Source of the DNA: Bacteroidales bacterium
GTDB lineage: Bacteria > Bacteroidota > Bacteroidia > Bacteroidales > P3
Length of the DNA: 38,343 bases
Reading direction: 5' to 3'
Assembly (NCBI GenBank): GCA_016280915.1
Contig: JAEEHQ010000125.1
Location: 1 to 38,343, forward strand
The position numbers were made by a program, and so were the translations under genes. Below are positions 5,685-13,492 of this stretch, piece after piece (position 1 is the first letter of the stretch; every line of letters begins with the position of its first letter). Under the pieces are notes generated by a model. It saw only the letters and a program-made list of their open reading frames with translations. It had not been told where the DNA came from and ran no database searches.

Positions 5685-6293
5685 TTACTGCTCTTCGACT
5701 AATTTGCGGACAGCTGCTTCGACTGTGGACATGGCGTTTTCGGGTTCGAATCGGCGGACCACATTGCCCTGGCGGTCAATGAGGAACTTAGTGAAATTCC
5801 AACGGATAGCACCCGGTTTTTTCTCCTTCAGCCATACATAAAGGGGCGAGGCATTGTTACCATTCACATCGATTTTGGCAAACTGGGGGAAGGTGATGCC
5901 ATAGCGGCTGGTGCAGAAATCGTGGATGTCGTCGTAGCTGCCAGGAGCCTGACCACCGAACTGGTTGCAGGGAAAGTCGAGGACAACAAAACCCTGGTCC
6001 TTATAGGTCTCGTAAATGTGTTGTAGTTGCGTGTACTGAGGAGTGTAACCACATTGGGTGGCGGTGTTGACCACCAGAAGCACTTGGTCCTTGTAGTCCT
6101 TGAGGGAGACAGAGTCGCCGTTGCCGTCGAGGACCTTGAACTGGTAGATATTGTCCTCTACCACATCGGGTACATCGGGAACCACAGGAGTAGTGTCAGT
6201 AGGATTCACATCTCCGCCTTCTTCTTTGCCGCAGGCCGCGAAGAACATGAATGCGGCCACCGTGCAGAACATCAGGAGTTTAATTTTCTTCAT
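5685..6293 (-). CDS. Glutathione peroxidase-family lipoprotein
   Basis: This 202-residue thiol peroxidase reduces hydrogen or lipid peroxides, in bacteria usually with thioredoxin as donor. An N-terminal signal with lipobox FFAAC puts the lipid-anchored Cys at residue 21, followed by an acidic, Pro/Thr-rich linker. The peroxidase domain starts near residue 48. Motifs: NTATQCGYTPQY with peroxidatic Cys81 (Cys, not selenocysteine), FPCNQFGGQ with Cys99, and RWNFTKFLIDRQG with Trp165-Asn166. Most bacterial homologues are cytosolic, so the lipoprotein form implies peroxide defence in the periplasm. The ATG at 6293 is preferred over a TTG seven codons upstream. Next upstream is the NUDIX gene, 113 nt away. 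Confidence 0.9.
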   Translation of the reverse strand: MKKIKLLMFCTVAAFMFFAACGKEEGGDVNPTDTTPVVPDVPDVVEDNIYQFKVLDGNGDSVSLKDYKDQVLLVVNTATQCGYTPQYTQLQHIYETYKDQGFVVLDFPCNQFGGQAPGSYDDIHDFCTSRYGITFPQFAKIDVNGNNASPLYVWLKEKKPGAIRWNFTKFLIDRQGNVVRRFEPENAMSTVEAAVRKLVEEQ

Positions 6294-6406
6294 TTTGTCT
6301 TTTTTGTTTAACAATATTCAATAATTATAAAAAACGTCAAACCAACTTTTTTATTGTGTGGCCTGAGTGAAAGTCAATGGCTATGACGGTGGGCCTGAGT
6401 GAGGAA

Positions 6407-6904
6407 CTAAAAATCAAATCCTTGTGAGCCCCATCGAGAGACGAGCTCGATGTCGGCAGGAAGCCATCGGACGGTGTCAAGGTTGTGCTGGTCAAGCCAG
6501 CGGGCCTCGCTGTGGTCGTTGAGGACAAACTGGTCGCCGTCCAGCTTGCAGAGGTATAGGTGCATAGTCATGAGGAAATCGTCATAACGGTAGTTGAGGG
6601 TGTCGTAGTAGCGGAGGATTTGGATGTCGGTCTCCATCTCCTCCAGTATTTCGCGACAGAGGGCCTCCTGGTCGCTCTCGCCAGGCTCTATCTTGCCGCC
6701 AGGAAACTCCCACCAACCCTTCCACTTGCCATAGCCGCGTTGGCAGGCAAGAATTTGGGGTGTGGAATCCTGAGGATTTTCTCTAACAAAGATGGCGGCA
6801 ACGACATAGATGCGGTCGAGCTCCTCTTCGGCCTGGTATTTCTTCTCGAAAAACATCTCTGGAGGGCCGTACATGACGCTGGGATAACTATTCTTGTTGG
6901 ACAT
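6407..6904 (-). CDS. NUDIX hydrolase (MutT-like)
   Basis: A 165-residue pyrophosphohydrolase. After a unique N-terminal segment of about 30 residues, the NUDIX core starts at RIYVVAAIFVRE. The NUDIX box is GGKIEPGESDQEALCREI then LEEMETDI (about residues 69-94), with the catalytic REIxEE motif intact; Glu replaces the usual Gly three residues after EE, a substitution tolerated in the family. The KWKGWWEFPGGK strand before it and the C-terminal ARWLDQHNLDTVRWLPAD are typical of MutT-like 8-oxo-dGTP diphosphatases. The substrate cannot be fixed from sequence. It lies 102 nt after the EEP hydrolase gene, same strand. Confidence 0.85.
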   Translation of the reverse strand: MSNKNSYPSVMYGPPEMFFEKKYQAEEELDRIYVVAAIFVRENPQDSTPQILACQRGYGKWKGWWEFPGGKIEPGESDQEALCREILEEMETDIQILRYYDTLNYRYDDFLMTMHLYLCKLDGDQFVLNDHSEARWLDQHNLDTVRWLPADIELVSRWGSQGFDF

Positions 6905-7006
6905 TTTCTTTGAGATAAAGGGCTATAATTGAAGCTATAAGGGGAATTTATGAAACTGATTTGTCTTTGCCGACGTACAGAAATGCACCGTGGGCGGAAT
7001 CAGTTG

Positions 7007-7867
7007 CTAATAATGAAAAATGAGCTCAACAGGGTAATGGTCGGAGATGTAGGGGATGCCGTAGTCGCTGTTGAGGGTGCGGAAAGAACGGAGGGTAAGA
7101 CCACGCTGGAAGAAGTGGTCGATGCGACAGGGAGCGCCCTTGCCGAAAGCATTGTAGGTATTGGCAGTATCGGTGACAGGGGCAAGGATGCGGCAGTTCT
7201 CCAACTTGATGCTATGGAAGGAGTTGAAGATGGTGTCGTTGTCGGTGGTGTTCATGTCGCCACCGATAAGGATGGGCATGTCGGCTGTGGCCCACTGGTT
7301 GGCCAGACGGGCCAACAATTTGGTGGATTCGGCACGTGCCACACGACCCATGTGGTCGAGATGGGTGTTCATATAAAGCATCTGGCGCTGGGTCGTCTTG
7401 TCCTTGAGGACAACCATGGTGACGGTGCGATGGCAGCCTGCATCCCACCCCATGCTGACGCTGTCGGGCGTTTGGCTGAGCCAGTAGGTTCCACATTTGA
7501 CCAGCTCGAGTCGGTCTTTTTTGAGGAAGATGGCCATGTGTTCGCCTCGGCTCTTGCCATCTTCGCGGCCAATGCCGTAACGCTGGTAGTCGGGCAAAGC
7601 GCTGTCGAGATAAGCCAGCTGGTTGGGTAACACCTCCTGAAGGCCGATGGCATCGGGGTTCTCCTGCCGTATCATGCGGACAACGGTAGCTTTGCGGTTG
7701 TCCCAACAATACTCACCATCCTGCCCTTTGGACCAATCGCTGCCAAGGCGGATGTTGAAGGAGATGAATTTGAGGTAGTGTTTTGTGTCGGGGACATATT
7801 TGTCTGGCTGAACGATGCCGAAGGCGAGGAAAAGCGGCACGGCGAGGAGGGTGATGAGTTTATTCAT
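7007..7867 (-). CDS. Exported endonuclease/exonuclease/phosphatase-fold hydrolase
   Basis: This 286-residue protein has a signal peptide from the ATG at 7867 (MNKLITLLAVPLFLAFGIVQ) and a single EEP domain. Visible motifs: KFISFNIRLGS (metal-site Asn), NPDAIGLQEVLPNQ (catalytic Glu in LQEV), MLYMNTHLDHMG (Asn-Thr-His), ILIGGDMNTTDND (Asp/Asn) and ISDHYPVELIF (terminal SDH, catalytic His). This set is shared by DNase I-like nucleases, sphingomyelinases and inositol-phosphate phosphatases. Bacteroidales encode many exported members, often in glycan or phosphate-scavenging contexts. The substrate is not determinable here. The start 11 codons upstream is rejected because the signal peptide begins at the internal Met. 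Confidence 0.88.
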   Translation of the reverse strand: MNKLITLLAVPLFLAFGIVQPDKYVPDTKHYLKFISFNIRLGSDWSKGQDGEYCWDNRKATVVRMIRQENPDAIGLQEVLPNQLAYLDSALPDYQRYGIGREDGKSRGEHMAIFLKKDRLELVKCGTYWLSQTPDSVSMGWDAGCHRTVTMVVLKDKTTQRQMLYMNTHLDHMGRVARAESTKLLARLANQWATADMPILIGGDMNTTDNDTIFNSFHSIKLENCRILAPVTDTANTYNAFGKGAPCRIDHFFQRGLTLRSFRTLNSDYGIPYISDHYPVELIFHY

Positions 7868-7972
7868 TATTTTGTTATTAAGGGGATTTCTATTAATCAA
7901 AAATTAGGGAATTAGAGACTTTTGATTGCATGCATCTAAATAGAAGGGGCCTTTATTGTTTAGAAGGATATG

Positions 7973-8845
7973 CTACGCAAGGAAGGTGAGGGTGTGGCTG
8001 AAGGTGAAAGAAGCATGGGGGGCGAGGTGCTGAATGTGTTGCCGCTGTTGGATGGAGCCCGAGAAGCCTTCGGCATCGGTGCGGCCGTACCATGGTTCGA
8101 TGCAACAGAAGGGGGCATTGACGGGGGACCAGAGACCGAAAAGGGGAGCATCGAAAGAGACCTGGAGGAAGGGCTGACGCTGCTTGTCGAGCATCACCAC
8201 ACGGTCGGCTTGACAACCCTCAACAACCAAAGCATCATGGCGGAAGGTACCGGGGGTTAGCGGTAAGAGACCGTCGGCAAGCGGCAGTTCAACGGTGTTG
8301 GGCAGGGCATAGCCTTGCTGGCCCAATTGGGTGACGGTGAGAGTGTTGACGGGCTGGTTGTGACGGAAAAACTGGAGGAAGCCATGGACAGGGTCATCGG
8401 GATGGAAGAGGGGGTAGTTGAAGGCCGGATGGGCTCCTATCATGAAGTACATCTCTTGGTCGGCGGGATTCTCCACCACCCATTGGCAAAGGAGCTGATT
8501 GCCAGAGAGCTGATAGTGGGCCGTGAGGTGGAAAGGATAGGGATAGCTCTGGAGTGTGGCAGCATTACTTTGAAGGCTGAAAGTGAGAGTGGTGGAAGTT
8601 TGGTGGACGAGGTCGAAATCGCTGTCGCGGGCAAAGCCGTGCTGCGAGAGGTGGAACTCCTGAGAGCCAACACGATAGGTATTATCATACACCTTGCCCA
8701 CGATGGGGAAAAGAATGGGAGCATGACGTTTCCAAAAAGAGGGATTGCCTTGCCAAAGGCATTCCCGTCCATTGAAAAGGAGGGAGACAGGCTCGGCACC
8801 CCGATGGGCGACGGTAAGGGCGAGGTGGTCGTTGGAGATTTGCAT
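7973..8845 (-). CDS. Aldose 1-epimerase-like (LacX/YeaD-type mutarotase) protein
   Basis: A cytoplasmic 290-residue protein with the galactose-mutarotase beta-sandwich. Recognisable elements are the start MQISNDHLALTVAHRGAEP, CLWQGNPSFWKRHAPILFP (family motif W-x-x-x-x-P-x-L-F-P), EFHLSQHGFARDSDF (HGFAR, catalytic-site His), MYFMIGAHPAFNYPLF (GAHPAF, second His) and the C-terminal FCCIEPWYGRTD (EPW, catalytic-base Glu). It belongs to the LacX/YeaD subgroup, which interconverts sugar anomers or hexose 6-phosphates; exact substrate unknown. The start at 8845 is supported by a TACCTTTG -7 box only 28-35 bp upstream. It is the first of a probable reverse run with the EEP, NUDIX and peroxidase genes. 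Confidence 0.85.
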   Translation of the reverse strand: MQISNDHLALTVAHRGAEPVSLLFNGRECLWQGNPSFWKRHAPILFPIVGKVYDNTYRVGSQEFHLSQHGFARDSDFDLVHQTSTTLTFSLQSNAATLQSYPYPFHLTAHYQLSGNQLLCQWVVENPADQEMYFMIGAHPAFNYPLFHPDDPVHGFLQFFRHNQPVNTLTVTQLGQQGYALPNTVELPLADGLLPLTPGTFRHDALVVEGCQADRVVMLDKQRQPFLQVSFDAPLFGLWSPVNAPFCCIEPWYGRTDAEGFSGSIQQRQHIQHLAPHASFTFSHTLTFLA

Positions 8846-8872
8846 AAGCTGTTTGTTTTGTATTTGAGAATG

Positions 8873-8880
8873 CAAAGGTA
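8873..8880 (-). promoter_or_regulatory. -7 element upstream of the mutarotase gene
   Basis: On the reverse strand TACCTTTG matches TAnnTTTG exactly, leaving a leader of about 20 nt. A good -33 TTTG at the expected spacing is not seen (CTTA instead). Confidence 0.45.
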
Positions 8881-9042
8881 CATGTTTTTTTTGGATTAGT
8901 AAGGGCAGGACCGCTTTTTTACATAAAGTGAGGGAAGGGATAATGTAAATCGAATGGGATCGAAACCACCGTTGGTGGGGCAAAATGCAACGGTTGGGAA
9001 GGCAGAGGAATGTGGGATTATTTATTGTTAAAAGTTAGGTTT

Positions 9043-9075
9043 TTTGTGTGTTTTAAGATTTTTTTTGTATATTTG
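9043..9075 (+). promoter_or_regulatory. Promoter for the acyltransferase-purL run
   Basis: TTTG (9043-9046), a 21-bp spacer and TATATTTG (9068-9075) match the Bacteroidetes consensus. Transcription would start near 9082, leaving about 47 nt of leader. It is the only good promoter I see ahead of the acyltransferase and purL. Confidence 0.65.
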
Positions 9076-9128
9076 CATATTGGTTTATTGTTTTAATTAT
9101 AGAAAGACATATTTATATATAATTAATA

Positions 9129-9692
9129 ATGAGAAAGATTTGGATATGGCTGGTGCAGTTGTGCGGATGGCACTTTGACCCGATTGATGTGAAAGAGCGT
9201 CCGGAGGTGTTGCATTGTGTGGTTGCTGTGGCACCCCATACCAGCATAGCCGACTTCTTTGTGGGGCCCGCCATGTTGTTCAAGGCCGGGGCAAAACCCC
9301 GTATCTTTATCAAGAAAGAATTCTTCAACATCTTCACCAACTGGTTCATGCGCCGGGTAGGTGCCGTGGCTGTGGACCGTGGCAACCGCCACAACAATCT
9401 GGTGGAGAAAGCCGTGGAGGTACTGAAGCGGGAGCAGGATGCTTGTATCGTCATCACACCCGAAGGCACACGCAAGGCAGTAAAGCGTTTGCATAGAGGA
9501 TTTTATGAGATTGCCATGCGGGCAGAAGTGCCTATCGTGTTGGGCTATATGGACTTCAAGACCAAGACGATGGGCTATGGGCCGACCATCTACCCTTCGG
9601 GCGATTTTGATGCCGACGTGGAGCAGATGCTCGCATTCTTCAAACCCATCCATGCAAAGAATCCCAAAGGCTGGGGTTGGGGAGAGAAGTAG
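9129..9692 (+). CDS. 1-acyl-glycerol-3-phosphate acyltransferase-like (PlsC) protein
   Basis: A 187-residue member of the LPLAT/PlsC acyltransferase superfamily, acting at the inner face of the cytoplasmic membrane. The catalytic HxxxxD motif is HTSIAD (His37, Asp42), preceded by VVAVAPHTS. Acceptor-site motifs are FIKKEFF (about 60-66), VGAVAVDRGNR (77-87) and ITPEGTRK (109-116; EGTR is block III). It is shorter than PlsC proper (about 240 residues) and resembles a compact Bacteroidetes subgroup possibly acting on another lipid acceptor. It lies 46 nt upstream of purL and probably shares its transcript. Confidence 0.85.
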   Translation: MRKIWIWLVQLCGWHFDPIDVKERPEVLHCVVAVAPHTSIADFFVGPAMLFKAGAKPRIFIKKEFFNIFTNWFMRRVGAVAVDRGNRHNNLVEKAVEVLKREQDACIVITPEGTRKAVKRLHRGFYEIAMRAEVPIVLGYMDFKTKTMGYGPTIYPSGDFDADVEQMLAFFKPIHAKNPKGWGWGEK

Positions 9693-9738
9693 GACGACTG
9701 AAAAAAAATGCAATAGAAAAAAATAAACATAAAGATAT

Positions 9739-12700
9739 ATGATTAGAAGAATTTTCGTGGAAAAAAAGGCCGACTTTGCCATCAAGGCAAAGGAGCTGAA
9801 AGAGGAGATGTCAGCATATCTTGGCATCGAGGTTGACAATGTTCGTGTGTTGATGCGCTACGATATAGAGAACCTCTCTGACGAGACATTCGAGAAGGCC
9901 AAGATGACCGTTTTCTCGGAGCCTCCCGTGGACGACATCTATGAAGAGACCTTCCCAAAACAGGAGGACGACTTCGTCTTCACGGTGGAATATTTGCCCG
10001 GCCAGTTCGACCAGCGGGCCGACTCGGCAGAGCAATGTGTCTGTCTGCTCAACCCCGCTGAGCAGCCCATCATCCGTTCCGCCACCACCTATGTCATCAG
10101 CGGTACCCTCACCGAAGAGCAACGCCAGGCCGTGGTGAAGAACTGTGTTAATCCGGTGGACAGCCGTGTTACTGACGCTCCCAAGCCTGAGACGCTGGTG
10201 GAGCACTATGACGAGCCCGCCGATGTGCATATTTTCGAAGGCTTTATAGAAATGGCAGAGGCCGAGTTGAAGGAGCTTTATGAATCGCTAGGACTGGCCA
10301 TGACTTTTGCCGACTTCCAACATATCCAGCGTTACTTCCGCGATGAAGAGCATCGCGACCCTAGTATGACGGAGATACGCGTGCTGGACACCTACTGGAG
10401 CGACCATTGCCGCCACACCACTTTCGCTACCGAGTTGACGGACGTGGAATTTGACGAAGGCTATTACAAACCCTTGATTGAGTGTGCATTCCAACAATAT
10501 CTGGCTGACCACAAGGACCAGTATGTGGGCCGCGACGACAAGTTTGTGTGCCTGATGGACATTGGCACCTTGGCCGCCAAACGCATCCGCAAGATGGGAC
10601 TGCTGGACGACCAAGAGGTGAGTGACGAAATAAACGCTTGCAGCATTGTGGTGCCAGTGAAGATGAACGGCCAGACCGAGGAATGGCTCATCAATTTCAA
10701 GAATGAGACTCACAACCACCCCACTGAGATTGAACCCTTTGGCGGTGCTGCCACCTGCTTGGGCGGCTGCATCCGCGACCCGCTGAGTGGCCGTACCTAC
10801 GTTTATCAGGCCATGCGTGTGACAGGTGCTGCAGACCCCACACGTCCCATGAGCGAAACCCTTACCGGCAAACTGCCCCAGCGCAAGATTGTCACCACAG
10901 CGGCCCATGGTTACAGCAGTTATGGCAACCAGATTGGCCTGGCCACAGGATTGGTGAATGAGATCTATCACCCCAACTATGTAGCCAAGCGCATGGAGAT
11001 AGGTGCTGTGGTGGCCGCAGCCCCGCGCCGCCAGGTGAAGCGTCTGACCAGCGATCCCGGCGATGTCATCATCCTGCTGGGTGGCCGCACCGGCCGCGAC
11101 GGCTGTGGCGGCGCCACCGGAGCCTCCAAGGCCCACAACACCGCCTCGCTGACCACCTGTGGTGCCGAGGTGCAGAAAGGTAATGCTCCCACCGAAAGAA
11201 AAATCCAACGACTTTTCCGCCGTGAAGAGGTCTCGAGTCTGATAAAGAAATGCAACGACTTTGGCGCAGGTGGTGTCAGCGTGGCCATTGGCGAGTTGGC
11301 CGACGGTCTTCAGATTGACCTCGACAAGGTGCCTAAGAAATATGCCGGCTTGGACGGAACCGAGCTGTCCATTAGCGAAAGTCAGGAACGCATGGCCATC
11401 GTGGTAGACCCCAAGGACGTTGACCAAATGTTACGTTATGCCGACGAGGAGAACCTCGAGGCCGTGGCGGTAGCCAAAGTGACGGAAGAACCCCGCATGG
11501 TCATCAGCTGGCGTGGCAAAGAGGTGGTGAATCTGAGCCGCCGCTTTATCGACACCAATGGTGCCCACCAGGAGACCAAAGTCAACGTGGCTATGCCCGA
11601 AGGGGAGAATGCCAAGAGTGCCACCACCGCCACCGCAACTGTCAAAGAGCGTTGGCTGAAGAACCTCGCCGACCTGAATGTCTGCTCGCAAAAAGGTCTG
11701 GTGGAGATGTTCGACAGCACTATTGGGGCAGGCAGCGTGGTGATGCCCTATGGTGGCAAGACCCAGATGACACCTACCCAAAGCATGATAGGCATGCTGC
11801 CCACTTTAGAAGCCCATTGCGACACCGTGACCATCATGAGCTATGGTTTCGACCCCTACCTGAGTAGTTGGAGCCCCTTCCATGGTGCCGTTTACGCCGT
11901 GGTGGACTCCGTGGCCAAAGTGGCTGCGGCCGGTGGCGATGTCAACCGCATCCGCCTCACCTTCCAAGAATATTTCAAGAAACTGGGCAAAGATCCTTAC
12001 CGTTGGGGGCAGCCCTTAACAGCCTTGCTGGGTGCCTATAGTGCCCAAATGGGACTGAAGTTGCCTGCCATTGGAGGCAAAGACTCCATGAGTGGCACCT
12101 TCAACGACATCGACGTACCTCCCACGCTGTGCAGTTTTGCCGTGGGCATCGGCAATATCCACCAAGTGGTCACCCCCGAGTTGAAAAAGGCTGGCAACTA
12201 CCTCTATCTGTTGGAAATCAAACCCGACAAGATGGGTATGCCCAACTATAAGCAACTGATGGCCATGTATGGTGCCCTCTACCATGCCGTTGACCGTGGT
12301 GCGGTGCAGTCGGCTTACGCTGTAGGTTTCGGCGGCATAGCCGAGGCTGTCAGCAAGATGGCCTTTGGCAACCGCCTGGGTGTTGTCTTCGATGGTAAAT
12401 TTGAGACCGAAGAATTGTTTGAAAAGAAATATGGAGCCATTGTGGTGGAAGTGGCCAACTGTGGCGACCTGCCCGCCGTGGCCCGCAAGATTGGCCGCGT
12501 GACTGACAAGGGCACCTTTGAGGTGGCCGGTGAGGTAATAGCCATGGACGAGATGTTACAGTCGTGGACTAACACGTTGGAAGACATCTTCCCCACAAAG
12601 AGCCGTTCCGAAGTGAAGAACTTTGAAGAGCCCAAACTTTTCAAAGCAAAAAATGTGATGCATAGCCGGAACAGGGTGGCCAAACCCAAGGTATTCATTC

Positions 12701-13479
12701 CCGTTTTCCCGGGCACTAACTGCGAATATGACTCTGCCCGTGCCTTTCTGCGTGCAGGTGCCGAGGTGGAGACCTTGGTTTTCCGCAACCAGAATGCCAG
12801 CCAGATTACTGAGAGTGTGGCAGCCTACGCCAAAGCCATCAACGAAAGTCAGATGGTGATGATTCCCGGCGGTTTCTCGGCAGGCGACGAACCTGAAGGC
12901 AGCGCCAAGTTCATCACCAGCGTCTTCCGCAATCCACAGATTGCCGATGCGGTGATGCAGATGCTGAAAGAGCGCGACGGACTTATGCTGGGCATTTGCA
13001 ACGGTTTCCAGGCTTTGGTAAAACTGGGCCTGGTGCCTTATGGCGAAATCTGCCAGCAACAGGCCGACTCCCCCACCCTGACCTTCAACACCATTGGTCG
13101 CCACCAAAGCATGATAGCCAACACCCAGGTGGTGAGCAACCTCTCACCTTGGCTGCGTAAGGCCGAGTTGGGCAAGAACTATGTGGTGCCCATTTCACAC
13201 GGTGAGGGCCGTTTTGTGGCACCGCAGGCATGCCTCGACCAACTCTTTGCCAACGGCCAAGTGGCCACCCAGTATGTCGACCTCGAAGGAAAAGTGACCA
13301 TGGAAGTACCCTACAACATGAACGGCTCCTACATGGCCATTGAAGGCATCACCAGTCCTGACGGCCGTGTGCTGGGTAAGATGGCTCACAGCGAACGTCG
13401 CCGCGAAGGCACCTACCTGAATATCTATGGAGAACAAGACCAAGAAATCTTCGAGAGCGGTGTCTCTTATTTTAAATAA
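9739..13479 (+). CDS. purL: Phosphoribosylformylglycinamidine synthase, single-chain
   Basis: A 1246-residue large-type FGAM synthase, which converts FGAR plus glutamine and ATP to FGAM in step four of de novo purine synthesis. N-terminal PurS-like domain (MIRRIFVEKKADFAIKAKEL), linker domain (LDTYWSDHCRHTTF region), then duplicated synthase cores with NETHNHPTEIEPFGGAAT and GGKDSMSGTF. The C-terminal glutaminase begins around residue 972 (KPKVFIPVFPGTNCEYD). Its catalytic triad is Cys1087 in GICNGFQAL, His1217 and Glu1219 in MAHSERR. Length is near that of E. coli PurL (about 1295). The gene is intact. The next gene starts 13 nt after the stop, suggesting read-through. Confidence 0.98.
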   Translation: MIRRIFVEKKADFAIKAKELKEEMSAYLGIEVDNVRVLMRYDIENLSDETFEKAKMTVFSEPPVDDIYEETFPKQEDDFVFTVEYLPGQFDQRADSAEQCVCLLNPAEQPIIRSATTYVISGTLTEEQRQAVVKNCVNPVDSRVTDAPKPETLVEHYDEPADVHIFEGFIEMAEAELKELYESLGLAMTFADFQHIQRYFRDEEHRDPSMTEIRVLDTYWSDHCRHTTFATELTDVEFDEGYYKPLIECAFQQYLADHKDQYVGRDDKFVCLMDIGTLAAKRIRKMGLLDDQEVSDEINACSIVVPVKMNGQTEEWLINFKNETHNHPTEIEPFGGAATCLGGCIRDPLSGRTYVYQAMRVTGAADPTRPMSETLTGKLPQRKIVTTAAHGYSSYGNQIGLATGLVNEIYHPNYVAKRMEIGAVVAAAPRRQVKRLTSDPGDVIILLGGRTGRDGCGGATGASKAHNTASLTTCGAEVQKGNAPTERKIQRLFRREEVSSLIKKCNDFGAGGVSVAIGELADGLQIDLDKVPKKYAGLDGTELSISESQERMAIVVDPKDVDQMLRYADEENLEAVAVAKVTEEPRMVISWRGKEVVNLSRRFIDTNGAHQETKVNVAMPEGENAKSATTATATVKERWLKNLADLNVCSQKGLVEMFDSTIGAGSVVMPYGGKTQMTPTQSMIGMLPTLEAHCDTVTIMSYGFDPYLSSWSPFHGAVYAVVDSVAKVAAAGGDVNRIRLTFQEYFKKLGKDPYRWGQPLTALLGAYSAQMGLKLPAIGGKDSMSGTFNDIDVPPTLCSFAVGIGNIHQVVTPELKKAGNYLYLLEIKPDKMGMPNYKQLMAMYGALYHAVDRGAVQSAYAVGFGGIAEAVSKMAFGNRLGVVFDGKFETEELFEKKYGAIVVEVANCGDLPAVARKIGRVTDKGTFEVAGEVIAMDEMLQSWTNTLEDIFPTKSRSEVKNFEEPKLFKAKNVMHSRNRVAKPKVFIPVFPGTNCEYDSARAFLRAGAEVETLVFRNQNASQITESVAAYAKAINESQMVMIPGGFSAGDEPEGSAKFITSVFRNPQIADAVMQMLKERDGLMLGICNGFQALVKLGLVPYGEICQQQADSPTLTFNTIGRHQSMIANTQVVSNLSPWLRKAELGKNYVVPISHGEGRFVAPQACLDQLFANGQVATQYVDLEGKVTMEVPYNMNGSYMAIEGITSPDGRVLGKMAHSERRREGTYLNIYGEQDQEIFESGVSYFK

Positions 13480-13492
13480 AAAACTATCGTTT

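Noticed and set aside
10288..11427. Reverse open frame of 379 residues inside purL
   Set aside because: PurL is complete and certain; the antisense frame is a by-product of GC-rich third positions.
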